Shown here in pieces: positions 34,509 to 43,170 of a stretch of 64,000 bases of DNA. Within the stretch, counting starts at the first letter, position 1. Each line of letters opens with the position of its first letter. A program made the translations under genes and the position numbers. Below the pieces are notes generated by a model, which was not told the DNA's origin, did not search any database, and saw only the letters and a program-made list of their open reading frames with translations. Origin of the DNA: Pseudophaeobacter sp. (GTDB lineage Bacteria > Pseudomonadota > Alphaproteobacteria > Rhodobacterales > Rhodobacteraceae); assembly GCA_027019165.1 (NCBI GenBank), contig JALUXC010000023.1, positions 99,624 through 163,623 of the forward strand. The letters run 5' to 3'.

Positions 34509-35372
34509 TCAACGCCCGTGACTGCGATCATATCCATTGGCCGCCGGGCTGCTCCACCCTTCCAGAGCGCCACGCGCCGGGGCAAATGTTTCGACCAACA
34601 GAGGAAAACACGCCGCCGTATCGCTGGAATGCTCTGCCGAACAGTCTCCACCGGGGCAGGCACTCAGCGCTCCCAGGAGGTCAATTTCCGCAAAGAACTC
34701 CAGATAGTCGCCGGGGCGCACCGGGCTGGCCTTCATGAAATACTGCCCGGTGTCACGGGTAAATCCCGTGCACATGAAGACGTTAAGTACGTCATGCACA
34801 TGCGGTTCGGCCTCCTCAAGGCTCAGCCCCAGGTGATCGGCCAAGGCCCGCGTCAGGTTGGAATGGCAGCAATGATGATACTGGCTGCCCGCCAGAAGGT
34901 TGCCGGTGTAGGGATCGCAGCGGGTGCCGATCACATCGTGGACCGAGCCGCCATAGTCATCCATTCCATACCAGTCCAGCGTGTCCTCAATGATGGTCGC
35001 CATGGGCCGCAGATAGGGGAAACTGGTCCACATGCGCTCACCGGTGGTGAGATGCGTGCCATGCAGCGCACGGCTCTTGCCGGAATAGAACCGTTCTGAC
35101 AGGTCCTCGCGATTCCAGAGGTTCAGATCGCCAACCTGCGAACCCTCGACCGAGGATATGCGAAAGAAATGCCCGGCGGGCACCTCGAAACAGGCTGCAT
35201 CGCGCGGGGGAACCAGCACCTCGCCGGTTTTCTCGGCCCCATTCCGCGCTTCCCGATAGAGCGCCAGATCCGGCACCGGAAGAGTTTCGTTCGGATAGCA
35301 GATCACCGGTTTGATGGCTCTGCGCTCTGCCGCGTCTGCGGGGACAGGATGGTGGGATGTGTTCCGTGTCAT
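34509..35372 (-). CDS. DUF1989 (urea carboxylase-associated) family protein
   Basis: 287 residues from MTRNTSHHPVPAD. The DUF1989 core has VPAGHFFRISSVEGSQVGDLNLW, HLTTGERMWTS, GTRCDPYT, HCCHSNL and NVFMCTGFTRDTGQYFMKASPVRPGDYLEFFAE, shown here only in pieces in the protein. Family members flank urea carboxylase or aminomethyltransferase-like genes; their reaction is unproven. The conserved His and Cys residues (GSQYHHCCHS) suggest metal binding. It follows the decarboxylase gene on the same strand, beyond a terminator-like hairpin. Confidence 0.82.
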   Translation of the reverse strand: MTRNTSHHPVPADAAERRAIKPVICYPNETLPVPDLALYREARNGAEKTGEVLVPPRDAACFEVPAGHFFRISSVEGSQVGDLNLWNREDLSERFYSGKSRALHGTHLTTGERMWTSFPYLRPMATIIEDTLDWYGMDDYGGSVHDVIGTRCDPYTGNLLAGSQYHHCCHSNLTRALADHLGLSLEEAEPHVHDVLNVFMCTGFTRDTGQYFMKASPVRPGDYLEFFAEIDLLGALSACPGGDCSAEHSSDTAACFPLLVETFAPARGALEGWSSPAANGYDRSHGR

Positions 35373-35470
35373 TGTCTGCTCAATCCTTCTGACGACAGCG
35401 CCTGTCCCGGGGAGGGGCAGGCGCACTCCGGCCACTGGTGGGACCTTGATGTCCAAAACTCGCGAGCATT

Positions 35471-35512
35471 CAAAAATCGAAAGGCGCCCGGGCACAAGTC
35501 CCGAACGCCTTT
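35471..35512 (-). terminator. Terminator-like hairpin after the decarboxylase gene
   Basis: The arms AAAGGCG and CGCCTTT (35480-35512) enclose CCGGG and CCCG pairs. On the minus strand the hairpin is followed by CGATTTTTG. Confidence 0.6.
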
Positions 35513-35543
35513 GCCGTCTTCAAATTCTGCTGAGCCGTGCCGC

Positions 35544-36719
35544 TCAGATCACCACCACATCCAGCGGCGGAAAGCCGTTGAAGCCAACCGAGGCATAGGT
35601 CGACGTATAGGCGCCACAGGCATGGATCACCACGCGGTCCCCGGCCCTCAGGCCCAAGGGCAGCTGGTAGGGCTGCTTTTCATAAAGAACATCGGCACTG
35701 TCGCAGGACGGGCCCGCCACAACGCAGGGGCCGGTCGTCTCATGATCGCGGTCGGTGCTGATGCGATAGCGGATCGCCTCGTCCATGGTTTCCGCAAGGC
35801 CCGAGAACTTGCCGATATCGAGGTAAACCCAGCGATGCAGGTCGCCTTCGTGTTTCTTGGAAACCAGCAGCACTTCGGCCACGATCGCGCCCGCCTCGGC
35901 GACCAGGCCGCGGCCCGGCTCTGCCATCACCTCGGCTGCATCGGGAAAACGGGCATTGACCTGCGCCATCACAGCGCGGGCATAGTCGGTCGGTCCCATC
36001 ACGCGGTTGACATAAGACGCCGGAAAACCGCCGCCGATGTTCAACAGGCGCATGGAGTGGCCTGCTTCCTTGGCCGCCTGCCAGACGTCGAGAACCTGAT
36101 CGAGCGTTGCCCCCCACATCATCGGATCGCGGGTTTGCGAGCCAACGTGGAACGACAGACCATCGGCCACAAGACCGAAGTCGCGGGCGCGGGCCATCAG
36201 CTGCAGCGCCATATCGGGGGTACAGCCGAACTTGCGGCTGAGGGGCCAGTCCGCACCGGTGGCATCCACCAGAAGGCGGATGCAGACATGGGCGCCGGGG
36301 GCGTGTTCGGCCAGCTTGTCCAGCTCTTCCATCGCGTCGGCGGCAAAGTGACGGATACCGATCTCATAGGCAAAGGCGATGTCGGCGGGGCGTTTGATGG
36401 TATTGCCAAATGTGATTTGGTGCGGCGCCGCGCCTGCGGCAAGGCACATCTCGATCTCGGCGCGGCTGGCGGCATCAAAGTTCGAGCCCGAGCGGACGAG
36501 GCGGCGCAGCAGGGCGGCTTCGGGGTTGGCTTTGACGGCGTAGTGAATCCGCGCGCGGCCCAGGCCTGCGGCCAGCGCCTGATACTGGCGCGACACCGCA
36601 GCCCCATCGATCACAAGGGTCGGGCGCTCAAAGCCCGTCTGGGCAATGAATTCAATATGGCGTGCAGGGGGTACAACAACAGAATCGCGGGCGATTTGCC
36701 CGGTTACGTTTGCGTTCAT
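35544..36719 (-). CDS. Type III PLP-dependent decarboxylase (ornithine/lysine decarboxylase family)
   Basis: 391 residues of the eukaryotic-ODC-like alanine-racemase fold. The PLP lysine lies in IHYAVKANPEAALLRRL, followed by GSNFDAASRAEIEMCL, VGSQTRDPMMW, LLNIGGGFPASY and the cofactor site EPGRGLVAEAGA. The catalytic cysteine region is GPSCDSADVLYEK. It makes putrescine or cadaverine, and alphaproteobacterial homologues often act on both ornithine and lysine. GGAG lies six bases before the chosen start; a second ATG two codons upstream is possible. Confidence 0.92.
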   Translation of the reverse strand: MNANVTGQIARDSVVVPPARHIEFIAQTGFERPTLVIDGAAVSRQYQALAAGLGRARIHYAVKANPEAALLRRLVRSGSNFDAASRAEIEMCLAAGAAPHQITFGNTIKRPADIAFAYEIGIRHFAADAMEELDKLAEHAPGAHVCIRLLVDATGADWPLSRKFGCTPDMALQLMARARDFGLVADGLSFHVGSQTRDPMMWGATLDQVLDVWQAAKEAGHSMRLLNIGGGFPASYVNRVMGPTDYARAVMAQVNARFPDAAEVMAEPGRGLVAEAGAIVAEVLLVSKKHEGDLHRWVYLDIGKFSGLAETMDEAIRYRISTDRDHETTGPCVVAGPSCDSADVLYEKQPYQLPLGLRAGDRVVIHACGAYTSTYASVGFNGFPPLDVVVI

Positions 36720-36844
36720 GGTCATCTCCAAAAGACCCGGCCATCTATGACCGCTCACTTCAATCAGAGACGTTACCGTCGCTACGTAACCCTAGGGCTT
36801 TGAACCCTTTCGACAGAGGCGCGTGCGTTGGCGTCTTAATCGCG

Positions 36845-36873
36845 CATATCGGGCAAAGCTTTGAGTCGTTCAA
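36845..36873 (-). promoter_or_regulatory. Predicted promoter of the decarboxylase gene
   Basis: On the minus strand, TTGAAC (36873-36868) is 17 bases from GATATG (36850-36845). This would give an untranslated leader of about 120 bases. The spacer 36720-36949 holds no gene that I can support. Confidence 0.4.
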
Positions 36874-36929
36874 GAGGTTTTCTGCACGCGGTGGCATTTT
36901 TTTCGCACTGCATTCGCTGGAGCGAAACG

Positions 36930-37065
36930 GGCGCTCTCCCGCGCCTGCCTGGGTGCATCAAAGATGCCCCCGCCCGCCTTGGGCCCGGCGCCGCGCTTTG
37001 CGCGGCGCTATGCCCAATCGCAAAGGGCTGCCTCTGGCAGTTCTGACGTGGGCGGGAGCGCCCCC
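36930..37065. repeat. Intergenic GC-rich repeat copy, partly inverted
   Basis: GGTGCATCAAAGATGCC (36952-36968) is identical to the copy at 11190. GCCTTGGGCCCGGC (36976-36989) is the reverse complement of the common core, whereas GCGGGAGCGCC (37052-37062) is in forward orientation. The element ends at the 3' end of the small gene 37066-37275. Confidence 0.6.
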
Positions 37066-37275
37066 TCAGCGCCCTGCCCTGTCACGCCCAGCCGGATTGA
37101 GGCAGTTGCGCGGCGCATCGGCACCTGGCTGCACTGCGCCGCAAAAGCTACAGCGCCACTGATCCTTTGCGCTCTCCGCCCGCCACCGGCAGTCTCGGGT
37201 CAGGGAAGACGTTTTGTGGCGCCACAGAAAATATGCAAATACGCCAACAAGAAGGATCAAAAGAAGAACGGGCAT
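37066..37275 (-). CDS. Small membrane-anchored zinc-finger-like protein
   Basis: 69 residues: one N-terminal membrane helix (MPVLLLILLVGVFAYFLW), then RHKTSSLTRDCRWRAES and a CSFCGAVQ knuckle with a later cysteine in PRNCLNP. The LTRDCRWR-x-CxxCGA pattern is one that I recall from short Rhodobacteraceae proteins of unknown role. The cysteines suggest a zinc ribbon on the cytoplasmic side. Its last codons reach the edge of the GC-rich repeat, so the natural C-terminus may have been altered by it. Confidence 0.65.
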   Translation of the reverse strand: MPVLLLILLVGVFAYFLWRHKTSSLTRDCRWRAESAKDQWRCSFCGAVQPGADAPRNCLNPAGRDRAGR

Positions 37276-37341
37276 AACGGCTGTTTAGCGGCAGTGCCCG
37301 CCAGTATCAATCACCACGCGATGTGTCGAAGAAGCCTGCCT

Positions 37342-37506
37342 TCAAGCCGCTTCATAGTAGGGCGTATAGCCTTCAACCGACCGCTCTTCTTGCCCCGTGG
37401 GCAGTGCTTCTGGCTCATAGTAGGCCCAGGCCTGCTCCAGATCCTTCAGCGCGGCTGCGGCTTTTTCCTCGGTGTTTTTGGTGGCGTGTTTGACAACAAC
37501 AGTCAT
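37342..37506 (-). CDS. Small acidic hypothetical protein (54 aa)
   Basis: 54 residues starting MTVVVKHATKNTEEKAAAAL and containing DLEQAWAYYEPEALPTGQEE, ending with PYYEAA. AAAAGGA lies upstream at suitable spacing. Composition and codon use match the neighbours (high GC3), and the Trp/Tyr-rich acidic pattern is not that of a random antisense frame. It resembles short conserved Rhodobacteraceae proteins with a repeated xYYEP-type motif, but I cannot name a function. It is separate from the ZIP gene by 161 bases. Confidence 0.6.
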   Translation of the reverse strand: MTVVVKHATKNTEEKAAAALKDLEQAWAYYEPEALPTGQEERSVEGYTPYYEAA

Positions 37507-37667
37507 GGAAACATGTCCTTTTCTTCAGGCTGCTTCCTCCCTCGTGGCCAACATATGCCCGCGCCCGCCGCGTGAGCAGGCTGCAAATGCGCAAAGGCGC
37601 CATGCAGAAAAATCAGACCTCAGCGCAACACGCGCTTGCCCGGCCGTTCCAACCGCGATGCACCGCT

Positions 37668-38378
37668 TTAACCGATCAGCAGATGACCGGCCAAGCCAAG
37701 CGAAAACCCGGCCACCGCCCCAAGGGAGGGCGCAGATCCGCCAGCCTCATGGACCTTTGGCGCGATATCCTGGAACACCAGGTACAGGATGCCTCCGGAG
37801 GCGAAGACCATGATCGCACCCAGCACCTGTGGCTGATCCACAAGCCAGAGCAACCCGACCGCCGCGCTGAGCGGCCCAAGCGCCGCCAAAGCGACAAACA
37901 GCAGCAACACATGCCAGGCCGGGCTATTGCCCCGCCAGATCCCTCGAAAGGCGGCAAAGCCTTCGGGCACATTCTGTAGAAAGATCATCATTGCCAGCAA
38001 CAGGGCCGTGCCGACCTCGGCCCCCAGCATGGCGCCAAGGGCCAAGGCTTCGGGCAGGAAATCGAGCAGCATCGCCAGAAGCAGCGACAGGTTGCCCGAA
38101 CAGACCGCCAGACGCCGGTCAACAACATAGAACACAAGACCACCAACGGCGAGCCAACTCACCACCGCAACAGGCGCCAGCAGATCGCTGCCTTCCGGAA
38201 TGAGGACCAGCGCCACGGCGCTCAGAAGCGCGCCGCCGCCAAAGGATGTCACCCAAGCCAGAATGTCCCGATGCAAGCGTGCATCTCGGCTGTGCTCAAA
38301 CCATGCAAGAACTCCACCAAGCGGCATCGCAAGCCCGGCGAAACCGGCCAGAAAAAGCGCGTAGAGAATTGGTTCCAT
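37668..38378 (-). CDS. ZIP family divalent metal transporter
   Basis: 236 residues with about seven to eight helices. It has the ZIP metal-site segments LLDFLPEALALGAMLG in helix 4 and FLQNVPEGFAAFRG in helix 5 (N/D-x2-P-E-A/G pattern). The loop between helices is short and lacks the His-rich stretch of many ZIPs. It probably imports zinc or iron into the cytoplasm. It is downstream of sdhB but separated by that operon's terminator. Confidence 0.88.
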   Translation of the reverse strand: MEPILYALFLAGFAGLAMPLGGVLAWFEHSRDARLHRDILAWVTSFGGGALLSAVALVLIPEGSDLLAPVAVVSWLAVGGLVFYVVDRRLAVCSGNLSLLLAMLLDFLPEALALGAMLGAEVGTALLLAMMIFLQNVPEGFAAFRGIWRGNSPAWHVLLLFVALAALGPLSAAVGLLWLVDQPQVLGAIMVFASGGILYLVFQDIAPKVHEAGGSAPSLGAVAGFSLGLAGHLLIG

Positions 38379-38439
38379 AGGCCCGAGTTAGGCAAGCTTT
38401 CCGGGGCATGACAAGACGCCATCGGACGGAATTCAACGA

Positions 38440-38473
38440 GAAACCGCCGCAACGATGTCTGCGTTGCGGCGGT
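38440..38473 (-). terminator. Terminator of the sdh operon
   Basis: The arms ACCGCCGCAACG (38443-38454) and CGTTGCGGCGGT (38462-38473) form a perfect 12-pair stem with a seven-base loop. On the minus strand it is followed by TTTCTCGTT. Confidence 0.85.
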
Positions 38474-38498
38474 CAGAAGTTCGCAGTGCCCGTCAAGC

Positions 38499-39278
38499 TC
38501 AGACGGCGCGTTCGACCATCATCTGCTTGATATGCGAGATCGCCTTGGCCGGGTTCAGGCCTTTGGGGCAGGTCTTGGCACAGTTCATGATGCTGTGGCA
38601 GCGATAGAGTTTGAAGGGATCTTCCAGCTGATCCAGACGCTCACCCGTCGCCTCATCGCGGCTGTCGATGATCCAGCGGTAGGCGTGCAGCAGCGCGGCT
38701 GGGCCGAGGTAGCGATCGCCGTTCCACCAGTAGCTTGGGCAGGAGGTGGAGCAGCTGGCGCACATCACACATTCATAAAGACCATCGAGTTTCTTGCGGT
38801 CCTCGATGGACTGCTTCCACTCTTTGGCCGGGCGGTTGGTCTTGGTTTCCAGCCAAGGCATGATCGAGGCATGCTGGGCATAGAAGTGTGTGAGGTCCGG
38901 GATCAGGTCCTTCACCACCGGCATATGCGGCAGCGGGTAGATCTTCACATCTCCCTTGATCTCATCCAGGCCATAGATACAGGCCAGCGTGTTGATCCCG
39001 TCGATGTTCATCGCGCAGGAGCCGCAAATCCCTTCTCGGCAGGAGCGGCGGAAGGTCAGCGTCGGATCGATCTCGTTCTTGATCTTGATCAGCGCGTCCA
39101 GAACCATGGGCCCGCATTTGTCCATGTCCAGGAAATAGGTGTCCACCTGCGGGTTCTTCCCGTCATCCGGGTTCCAGCGATAGATCTGGAACTTGCGGAC
39201 ATTGGTTGCGCCTTCGGGCTTGGGCCACGTCTTACCCGTGGTGATCTTGGAGTTTTTCGGAAGTGCGAATTCGACCAT
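38499..39278 (-). CDS. sdhB: Succinate dehydrogenase iron-sulfur subunit
   Basis: 259 residues. The N-terminal ferredoxin domain has [18 protein letters not shown] for the [2Fe-2S] cluster. The C-terminal part has [13 protein letters not shown] and [21 protein letters not shown] for the [4Fe-4S] and [3Fe-4S] clusters. It relays electrons from SdhA to the quinone site. It is the last gene of the operon, separated from sdhA by a sulfotransferase-like gene and a small ORF. Confidence 0.97.
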   Translation of the reverse strand: MVEFALPKNSKITTGKTWPKPEGATNVRKFQIYRWNPDDGKNPQVDTYFLDMDKCGPMVLDALIKIKNEIDPTLTFRRSCREGICGSCAMNIDGINTLACIYGLDEIKGDVKIYPLPHMPVVKDLIPDLTHFYAQHASIMPWLETKTNRPAKEWKQSIEDRKKLDGLYECVMCASCSTSCPSYWWNGDRYLGPAALLHAYRWIIDSRDEATGERLDQLEDPFKLYRCHSIMNCAKTCPKGLNPAKAISHIKQMMVERAV

Positions 39279-39294
39279 AGATCTGTCTCCTTGC

Positions 39295-39432
39295 TTAGCC
39301 GCCCATCGTCAGGGACCAAAGCGGTGCCTGCAGACAGGAGATCGGATGAACCGGCGACGGGGAAATGCCCTGCCGGAAAGCGAGTGCCGCGCCCATGGGG
39401 GCGCTTGCGTTCATTGCTGCGGGGGCCATCAT
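39295..39432 (-). CDS. Possible small protein between the sulfotransferase-like gene and sdhB
   Basis: A 45-codon frame ([20 protein letters not shown] at the start, LWSLTMGG at the end) whose start overlaps the stop of the upstream gene (ATGA). GGAGGG lies six bases before the first ATG. It ends 17 bases before sdhB. The sequence is hydrophobic and Ala/Met/Pro-rich with no recognizable family. It may simply couple translation along the operon or be non-coding. Confidence 0.35.
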   Translation of the reverse strand: MMAPAAMNASAPMGAALAFRQGISPSPVHPISCLQAPLWSLTMGG

Positions 39433-40307
39433 GCCAGCCCTCCGCGCATCATCGGGTTTTCGGATGCCACACGGGCCAGCAGCGCCGCATCCGTCGGAAA
39501 TAGCCGCGACAGCCGGTCGGTCAGCGCCTCATCGCGCGCCGCCAGGTGCAGCACGGCCTGGTATTCCGCATCCTCTCCCATCTGGCGCCAGCGTTGATCG
39601 GTCTGAAGATCCTCGGCGCCCTTGGCGTCCTTCTGGAAGGAGGAGCCGCCGCCATAGCGCTGCACCGAACCAAGGCTGTTATCCTGAACCTCCAGGCCCA
39701 ACTCACCCAGCAGCTCCGCGCGGTAGGCTTTGTCCCGGCACCAGCGGTCATATGAGATACAGCTGACCGCCAATTCCTTGGCCAGTTCCACCATGCCCAG
39801 AAGACGCGTGTAGGTGTCCATGGCGCGCAGCAGGATGGCGTTACGGCGCACAAGGCTGTAGCTGGGGTTGCCTTGCATCTTTTTCAGAAGCGAGGCTGAC
39901 CAGTTGAGAAAACTGCGATAGATCAGAACGTTGCGGCTCAGAAGGCTTTCATCGAAGCCACCGGACACCTGCCGGTCTCCGGTGAATTCCGCAGGTGAGG
40001 TATCCTCGTAGGACATCACCAGCAGCGCGCCGTCACCGGCTTCGCCCGTCACAGATCCCATATCCCGCATCGCTTTATGCTGCGGAGCATGGGCGCCGTT
40101 CACCTCGACCCCGCGAAAGCTACGGAACGGGTCATGGCCCGGCTTGCAGTTGTTGAGGAAGACCGAGCGCCCCTGCGGCGCATTGCGCTGCAGCCAGTCC
40201 ACAATTGCGTGATTGCCGGAACGGCGCATGCCGAACAGGCGCAGGGCAACGCCGGGCACAATGCCCAGCGGCTGCCATGCAGTCTGTTCGATATGCGCTG
40301 TGGCCAT
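39429..40307 (-). CDS. Sulfotransferase-like P-loop protein inside the sdh operon
   Basis: 292 residues. The phosphosulfate-type P-loop is LFGMRRSGNHAIVDWLQRN near residue 25, and a possible 3'-phosphate-binding strand-helix is RNVLIYRSFLNWSASLLKK around 125-145. These are the two hallmarks of sulfotransferases, with RSGNH replacing the common RSGTT. The C-terminal part is helical (DEALTDRLSRLFPTDAALL). The start is two bases after the sdhA stop, so translation is coupled. The function is unknown; the family also contains proteins without proven sulfotransfer. Confidence 0.75.
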   Translation of the reverse strand: MATAHIEQTAWQPLGIVPGVALRLFGMRRSGNHAIVDWLQRNAPQGRSVFLNNCKPGHDPFRSFRGVEVNGAHAPQHKAMRDMGSVTGEAGDGALLVMSYEDTSPAEFTGDRQVSGGFDESLLSRNVLIYRSFLNWSASLLKKMQGNPSYSLVRRNAILLRAMDTYTRLLGMVELAKELAVSCISYDRWCRDKAYRAELLGELGLEVQDNSLGSVQRYGGGSSFQKDAKGAEDLQTDQRWRQMGEDAEYQAVLHLAARDEALTDRLSRLFPTDAALLARVASENPMMRGGLA

Positions 40308-40309
40308 GC

Positions 40310-42118
40310 TCAGAAGGTCCGCGCCTTGGGCGCGATGCGCTTGAGGCTGATGCCGCCCTCGTCCTCGGTGGTGAGCGGATCGACGATCACCGGACGATAG
40401 CTGAGGTCCACTTTATTGCCCTCGACTCGGGCGACCGAGTGGACACGCCAGTTTCCGTCGTCACGGGTGGTGAAATCCTCGTGTGCATGAGCGCCACGGC
40501 TTTCCTTGCGCGCCTCGGCGCCAACGATGGTGGCCAGCGCGTTGGGCATCAGGTTGGTGAGCTCCAGCGTCTCCATCAGGTCCGAGTTCCAGACCAGCGA
40601 GCGGTCGGTGACCTTGAGGTCGCCCATCTTCGCCGCGATCGCGGTCATCTTCTCGACGCCTTCGGCCATGGTTTCCGAGGTACGGAACACGGCGGCGTCG
40701 GCCTGCATGGTGCGCTGCATTTCCAGACGCAGATCGGCGGTCGGGATGCCGCCCTTTGCGTTGCGCAAACCATCAAAGCGGTCAAAGGCCTTGTCGATCT
40801 GGCTCTGGTTCAGCACCGGGTTGGCGCTGTCGGGGTTCACCACCTTGCCCGCGCGGATTGCAGCGGCGCGGCCAAAGACCACAAGGTCAATGAGCGAGTT
40901 CGATCCCAGACGGTTCGCACCATGCACCGAGGCACAGCCCGCTTCGCCCACGGCCATCAGGCCCGGCACCACGGCGGTGGGATCTTCGGCAGTCGGGTTC
41001 AGCACTTCACCCCAATAGTTGGTGGGAATACCGCCCATGTTGTAGTGCACCGTCGGCAGAACCGGGATCGGCTCCTTGGTGACATCCACACCGGCAAAGA
41101 TCTTGGCGCTTTCCGAGATGCCCGGCAGGCGTTCGGCCAGCGCCTCGGGCGGCAGGTGCGACAGGTTCAGGTGAATGTGGTCACCATGTTCACCCACACC
41201 GCGCCCTTCGCGGATCTCCATGGTCATGGAGCGGGAGACATAGTCACGCGGGGCGAGGTCCTTGTACTGGGGCGCATAGCGCTCCATGAAACGTTCGCCT
41301 TCGGAGTTGGTGAGGTAGCCCCCTTCGCCGCGCGCACCTTCGGTAATCAGGCAGCCCGAACCGTAGATGCCGGTCGGGTGGAACTGCACGAACTCCATAT
41401 CCTGCAGCGGCAGACCCGCACGGGCCACCATGCCGCCACCGTCACCGGTGCAGGTATGGGCCGAAGTCGCAGAGAAATAGGCACGGCCATAGCCGCCGGT
41501 GGCCAGCACGACCATCTTGGCGTTGAAGACATGCATGGTGCCGTCATCAAGTTTCCAGCACACAACGCCCTGGCACTGCCCGTCTTCGGACATGATCAGG
41601 TCGATGGCGAAATACTCGATATAGAACTCGGCGTTGTTCTTGAGGCTTTGACCATAAAGCGTGTGCAGGATGGCGTGACCGGTCCGGTCGGCGGCGGCGC
41701 AGGTGCGCTGCACGGCGGGACCTTCACCAAACTCGGTGGTGTGGCCACCAAACGGGCGCTGGTAGATCTTGCCTTCTTCGGTACGGGAGAAAGGAACGCC
41801 GTAGTGTTCAAGCTCGTAAACCGCCTTGGGCGCTTCACGCGCCAGGTATTCCATCGCGTCGGTGTCACCCAGCCAGTCCGAGCCCTTGACGGTGTCATAC
41901 ATGTGCCACTGCCAGTGGTCCGGGCCCATGTTGGAAAGCGAGGCAGCGATACCGCCCTGCGCCGCAACCGTGTGAGAGCGGGTCGGGAAAACCTTTGTCA
42001 CACAAGCGGTGCGCAGGCCCTGCTCGGCCATGCCGAGGGTTGCGCGCAGACCGGCACCACCGGCCCCCACAACCACCACGTCATATTCGTGGGTTTCGTA
42101 TTCATATGCAGCTGTCAT
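40310..42118 (-). CDS. sdhA: Succinate dehydrogenase flavoprotein subunit
   Basis: 602 residues of normal length. The FAD-binding start is [20 protein letters not shown], followed by the covalent-FAD histidine segment [15 protein letters not shown]. The active-site regions are [24 protein letters not shown] and [14 protein letters not shown]. It oxidizes succinate to fumarate. It lies between sdhD (25 bases upstream) and the sulfotransferase-like gene (two bases downstream). Confidence 0.98.
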   Translation of the reverse strand: MTAAYEYETHEYDVVVVGAGGAGLRATLGMAEQGLRTACVTKVFPTRSHTVAAQGGIAASLSNMGPDHWQWHMYDTVKGSDWLGDTDAMEYLAREAPKAVYELEHYGVPFSRTEEGKIYQRPFGGHTTEFGEGPAVQRTCAAADRTGHAILHTLYGQSLKNNAEFYIEYFAIDLIMSEDGQCQGVVCWKLDDGTMHVFNAKMVVLATGGYGRAYFSATSAHTCTGDGGGMVARAGLPLQDMEFVQFHPTGIYGSGCLITEGARGEGGYLTNSEGERFMERYAPQYKDLAPRDYVSRSMTMEIREGRGVGEHGDHIHLNLSHLPPEALAERLPGISESAKIFAGVDVTKEPIPVLPTVHYNMGGIPTNYWGEVLNPTAEDPTAVVPGLMAVGEAGCASVHGANRLGSNSLIDLVVFGRAAAIRAGKVVNPDSANPVLNQSQIDKAFDRFDGLRNAKGGIPTADLRLEMQRTMQADAAVFRTSETMAEGVEKMTAIAAKMGDLKVTDRSLVWNSDLMETLELTNLMPNALATIVGAEARKESRGAHAHEDFTTRDDGNWRVHSVARVEGNKVDLSYRPVIVDPLTTEDEGGISLKRIAPKARTF

Positions 42119-42143
42119 TGATCTTGTTCCTTACCGCACAGGG

Positions 42144-42515
42144 TCACAGGGCGAGCTTGACGAGCGCAAAAAGGCTCGCCGCGATCAGGGTGAAAGCAAA
42201 AGCCTTGACCGCAACCAGGGTCAGCTTGCCTTTGGTGCCGTGGACATAGTCTTCGATGGCTTCCTGCGCTTCGCACATCAGATGGTAGATGCCGACAACC
42301 AGCGCCAATCCCATGACGATGGCCGGGAACGGCCGGGCGAAATAGGCAAGCACCTCTTCATAAGTGCCGCCCAGCCCCATGCCGAAGGTAAAGACAAACA
42401 ACGGAACCAGAACAACCATGATGATCGACCGGACCATCATCTGCCAGTGCTGCTGCGTGCCGCTGCCACCAGAGCCCAACCCTTGAGCCCGCTTGCGATC
42501 GGTCAGATAACGCAT
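42144..42515 (-). CDS. sdhD: Succinate dehydrogenase hydrophobic membrane anchor subunit
   Basis: 123 residues with three membrane helices. It starts MRYLTDRKRAQGLGSGGSGTQQHW. The heme-ligand/quinone region is YHLMCEAQEAIEDYVHG in helix two, typical of alphaproteobacterial SdhD. It lies 11 bases after sdhC and 25 before sdhA. Confidence 0.95.
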   Translation of the reverse strand: MRYLTDRKRAQGLGSGGSGTQQHWQMMVRSIIMVVLVPLFVFTFGMGLGGTYEEVLAYFARPFPAIVMGLALVVGIYHLMCEAQEAIEDYVHGTKGKLTLVAVKAFAFTLIAASLFALVKLAL

Positions 42516-42526
42516 GATCTGTCTCC

Positions 42527-42916
42527 TTACACCACGAGCGCGGTAACAATAGTGAGAATGGTGGCTCCGACGAACATGCCAATGCCGAGCTTTTCAGCCG
42601 TCTTGATGTCCATGCCGTAGCCAAAATCCCAGATCACGTGACGCAGACGGCCAAGAGTGTGATACCAAAGCGCCCAGGTTGCTCCGAACAGGACCAGGTC
42701 GCCGAACCAGCTGGTCAGCACCGCATCGGCCATGGCGAAATACTCAGCAGAGGTCGCAGCCGCAACCAGCCACCATACGACCAGCAGCGAGACGCCCAGC
42801 ACCGCAAGGCCTGAGATACGGACCATGATCGAAGAGATGGAAGTTAGTTGAGGCCGGTAGTACGGCCCAATCATAAAGGGCGAAAGCGGGCGGTTGCCCC
42901 GATTGACATCGGCCAT
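42527..42916 (-). CDS. sdhC: Succinate dehydrogenase cytochrome b556 subunit
   Basis: 129 residues, starting MADVNRGNRPLSPFMIGPYYRPQLT, the standard SdhC N-terminus (RPLSPHLxxY-type). Three helices follow, and the histidine that binds heme b lies in ALWYHTLGRLRHVIWDFGYG. It is the first gene of the operon. Upstream is a twin GTGATCAC operator candidate. Confidence 0.96.
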   Translation of the reverse strand: MADVNRGNRPLSPFMIGPYYRPQLTSISSIMVRISGLAVLGVSLLVVWWLVAAATSAEYFAMADAVLTSWFGDLVLFGATWALWYHTLGRLRHVIWDFGYGMDIKTAEKLGIGMFVGATILTIVTALVV

Positions 42917-43028
42917 GTTGGCTCCTTTCCGGTTGGCTGCTCACGTTTTAGCGGATTTTTGCGCGCTGTCACGCAAAGGAGCGGTAAAAATCAGTGCATA
43001 TTTGAACTGCGATGCAGAAAAGCCTGGG

Positions 43029-43063
43029 TTTGTGATCACTTCTGCGACAGGTGTGATCACAAA
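43029..43063. promoter_or_regulatory. Twin GTGATCAC operator upstream of sdhC
   Basis: TTTGTGATCAC (43029-43039) and GTGATCACAAA (43053-43063) are inverted copies. Each contains the eight-base palindrome GTGATCAC, and their centres are 21 bases apart, two helical turns. They lie 113-147 bases before sdhC. Two dimers binding on one face of the DNA is the natural reading. The rest of the spacer 42917-43170 shows no gene. Confidence 0.6.
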
Positions 43064-43170
43064 TTACCAGATCCCTAATATTCTGCAGAATCATGGACCC
43101 CGGTTTTCGCGCCTTTTGCGCAAGGACCTGTTTCATGGCAAGGCTGAAAAAATCGCTGAGTCCGCATCCC

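Noticed and set aside
36747..36803. Plus-strand 18-codon basic peptide (MTAHFNQRRYRRYVTLGL) in the decarboxylase leader
   Set aside because: It is antisense to the leader, has no ribosome-binding site that I trust, and is too short to judge.
40205..42121. Plus-strand open frame (638 codons) opposite sdhA
   Set aside because: It is antisense to a canonical SdhA; the His/Gly-rich translation has no recognizable fold.
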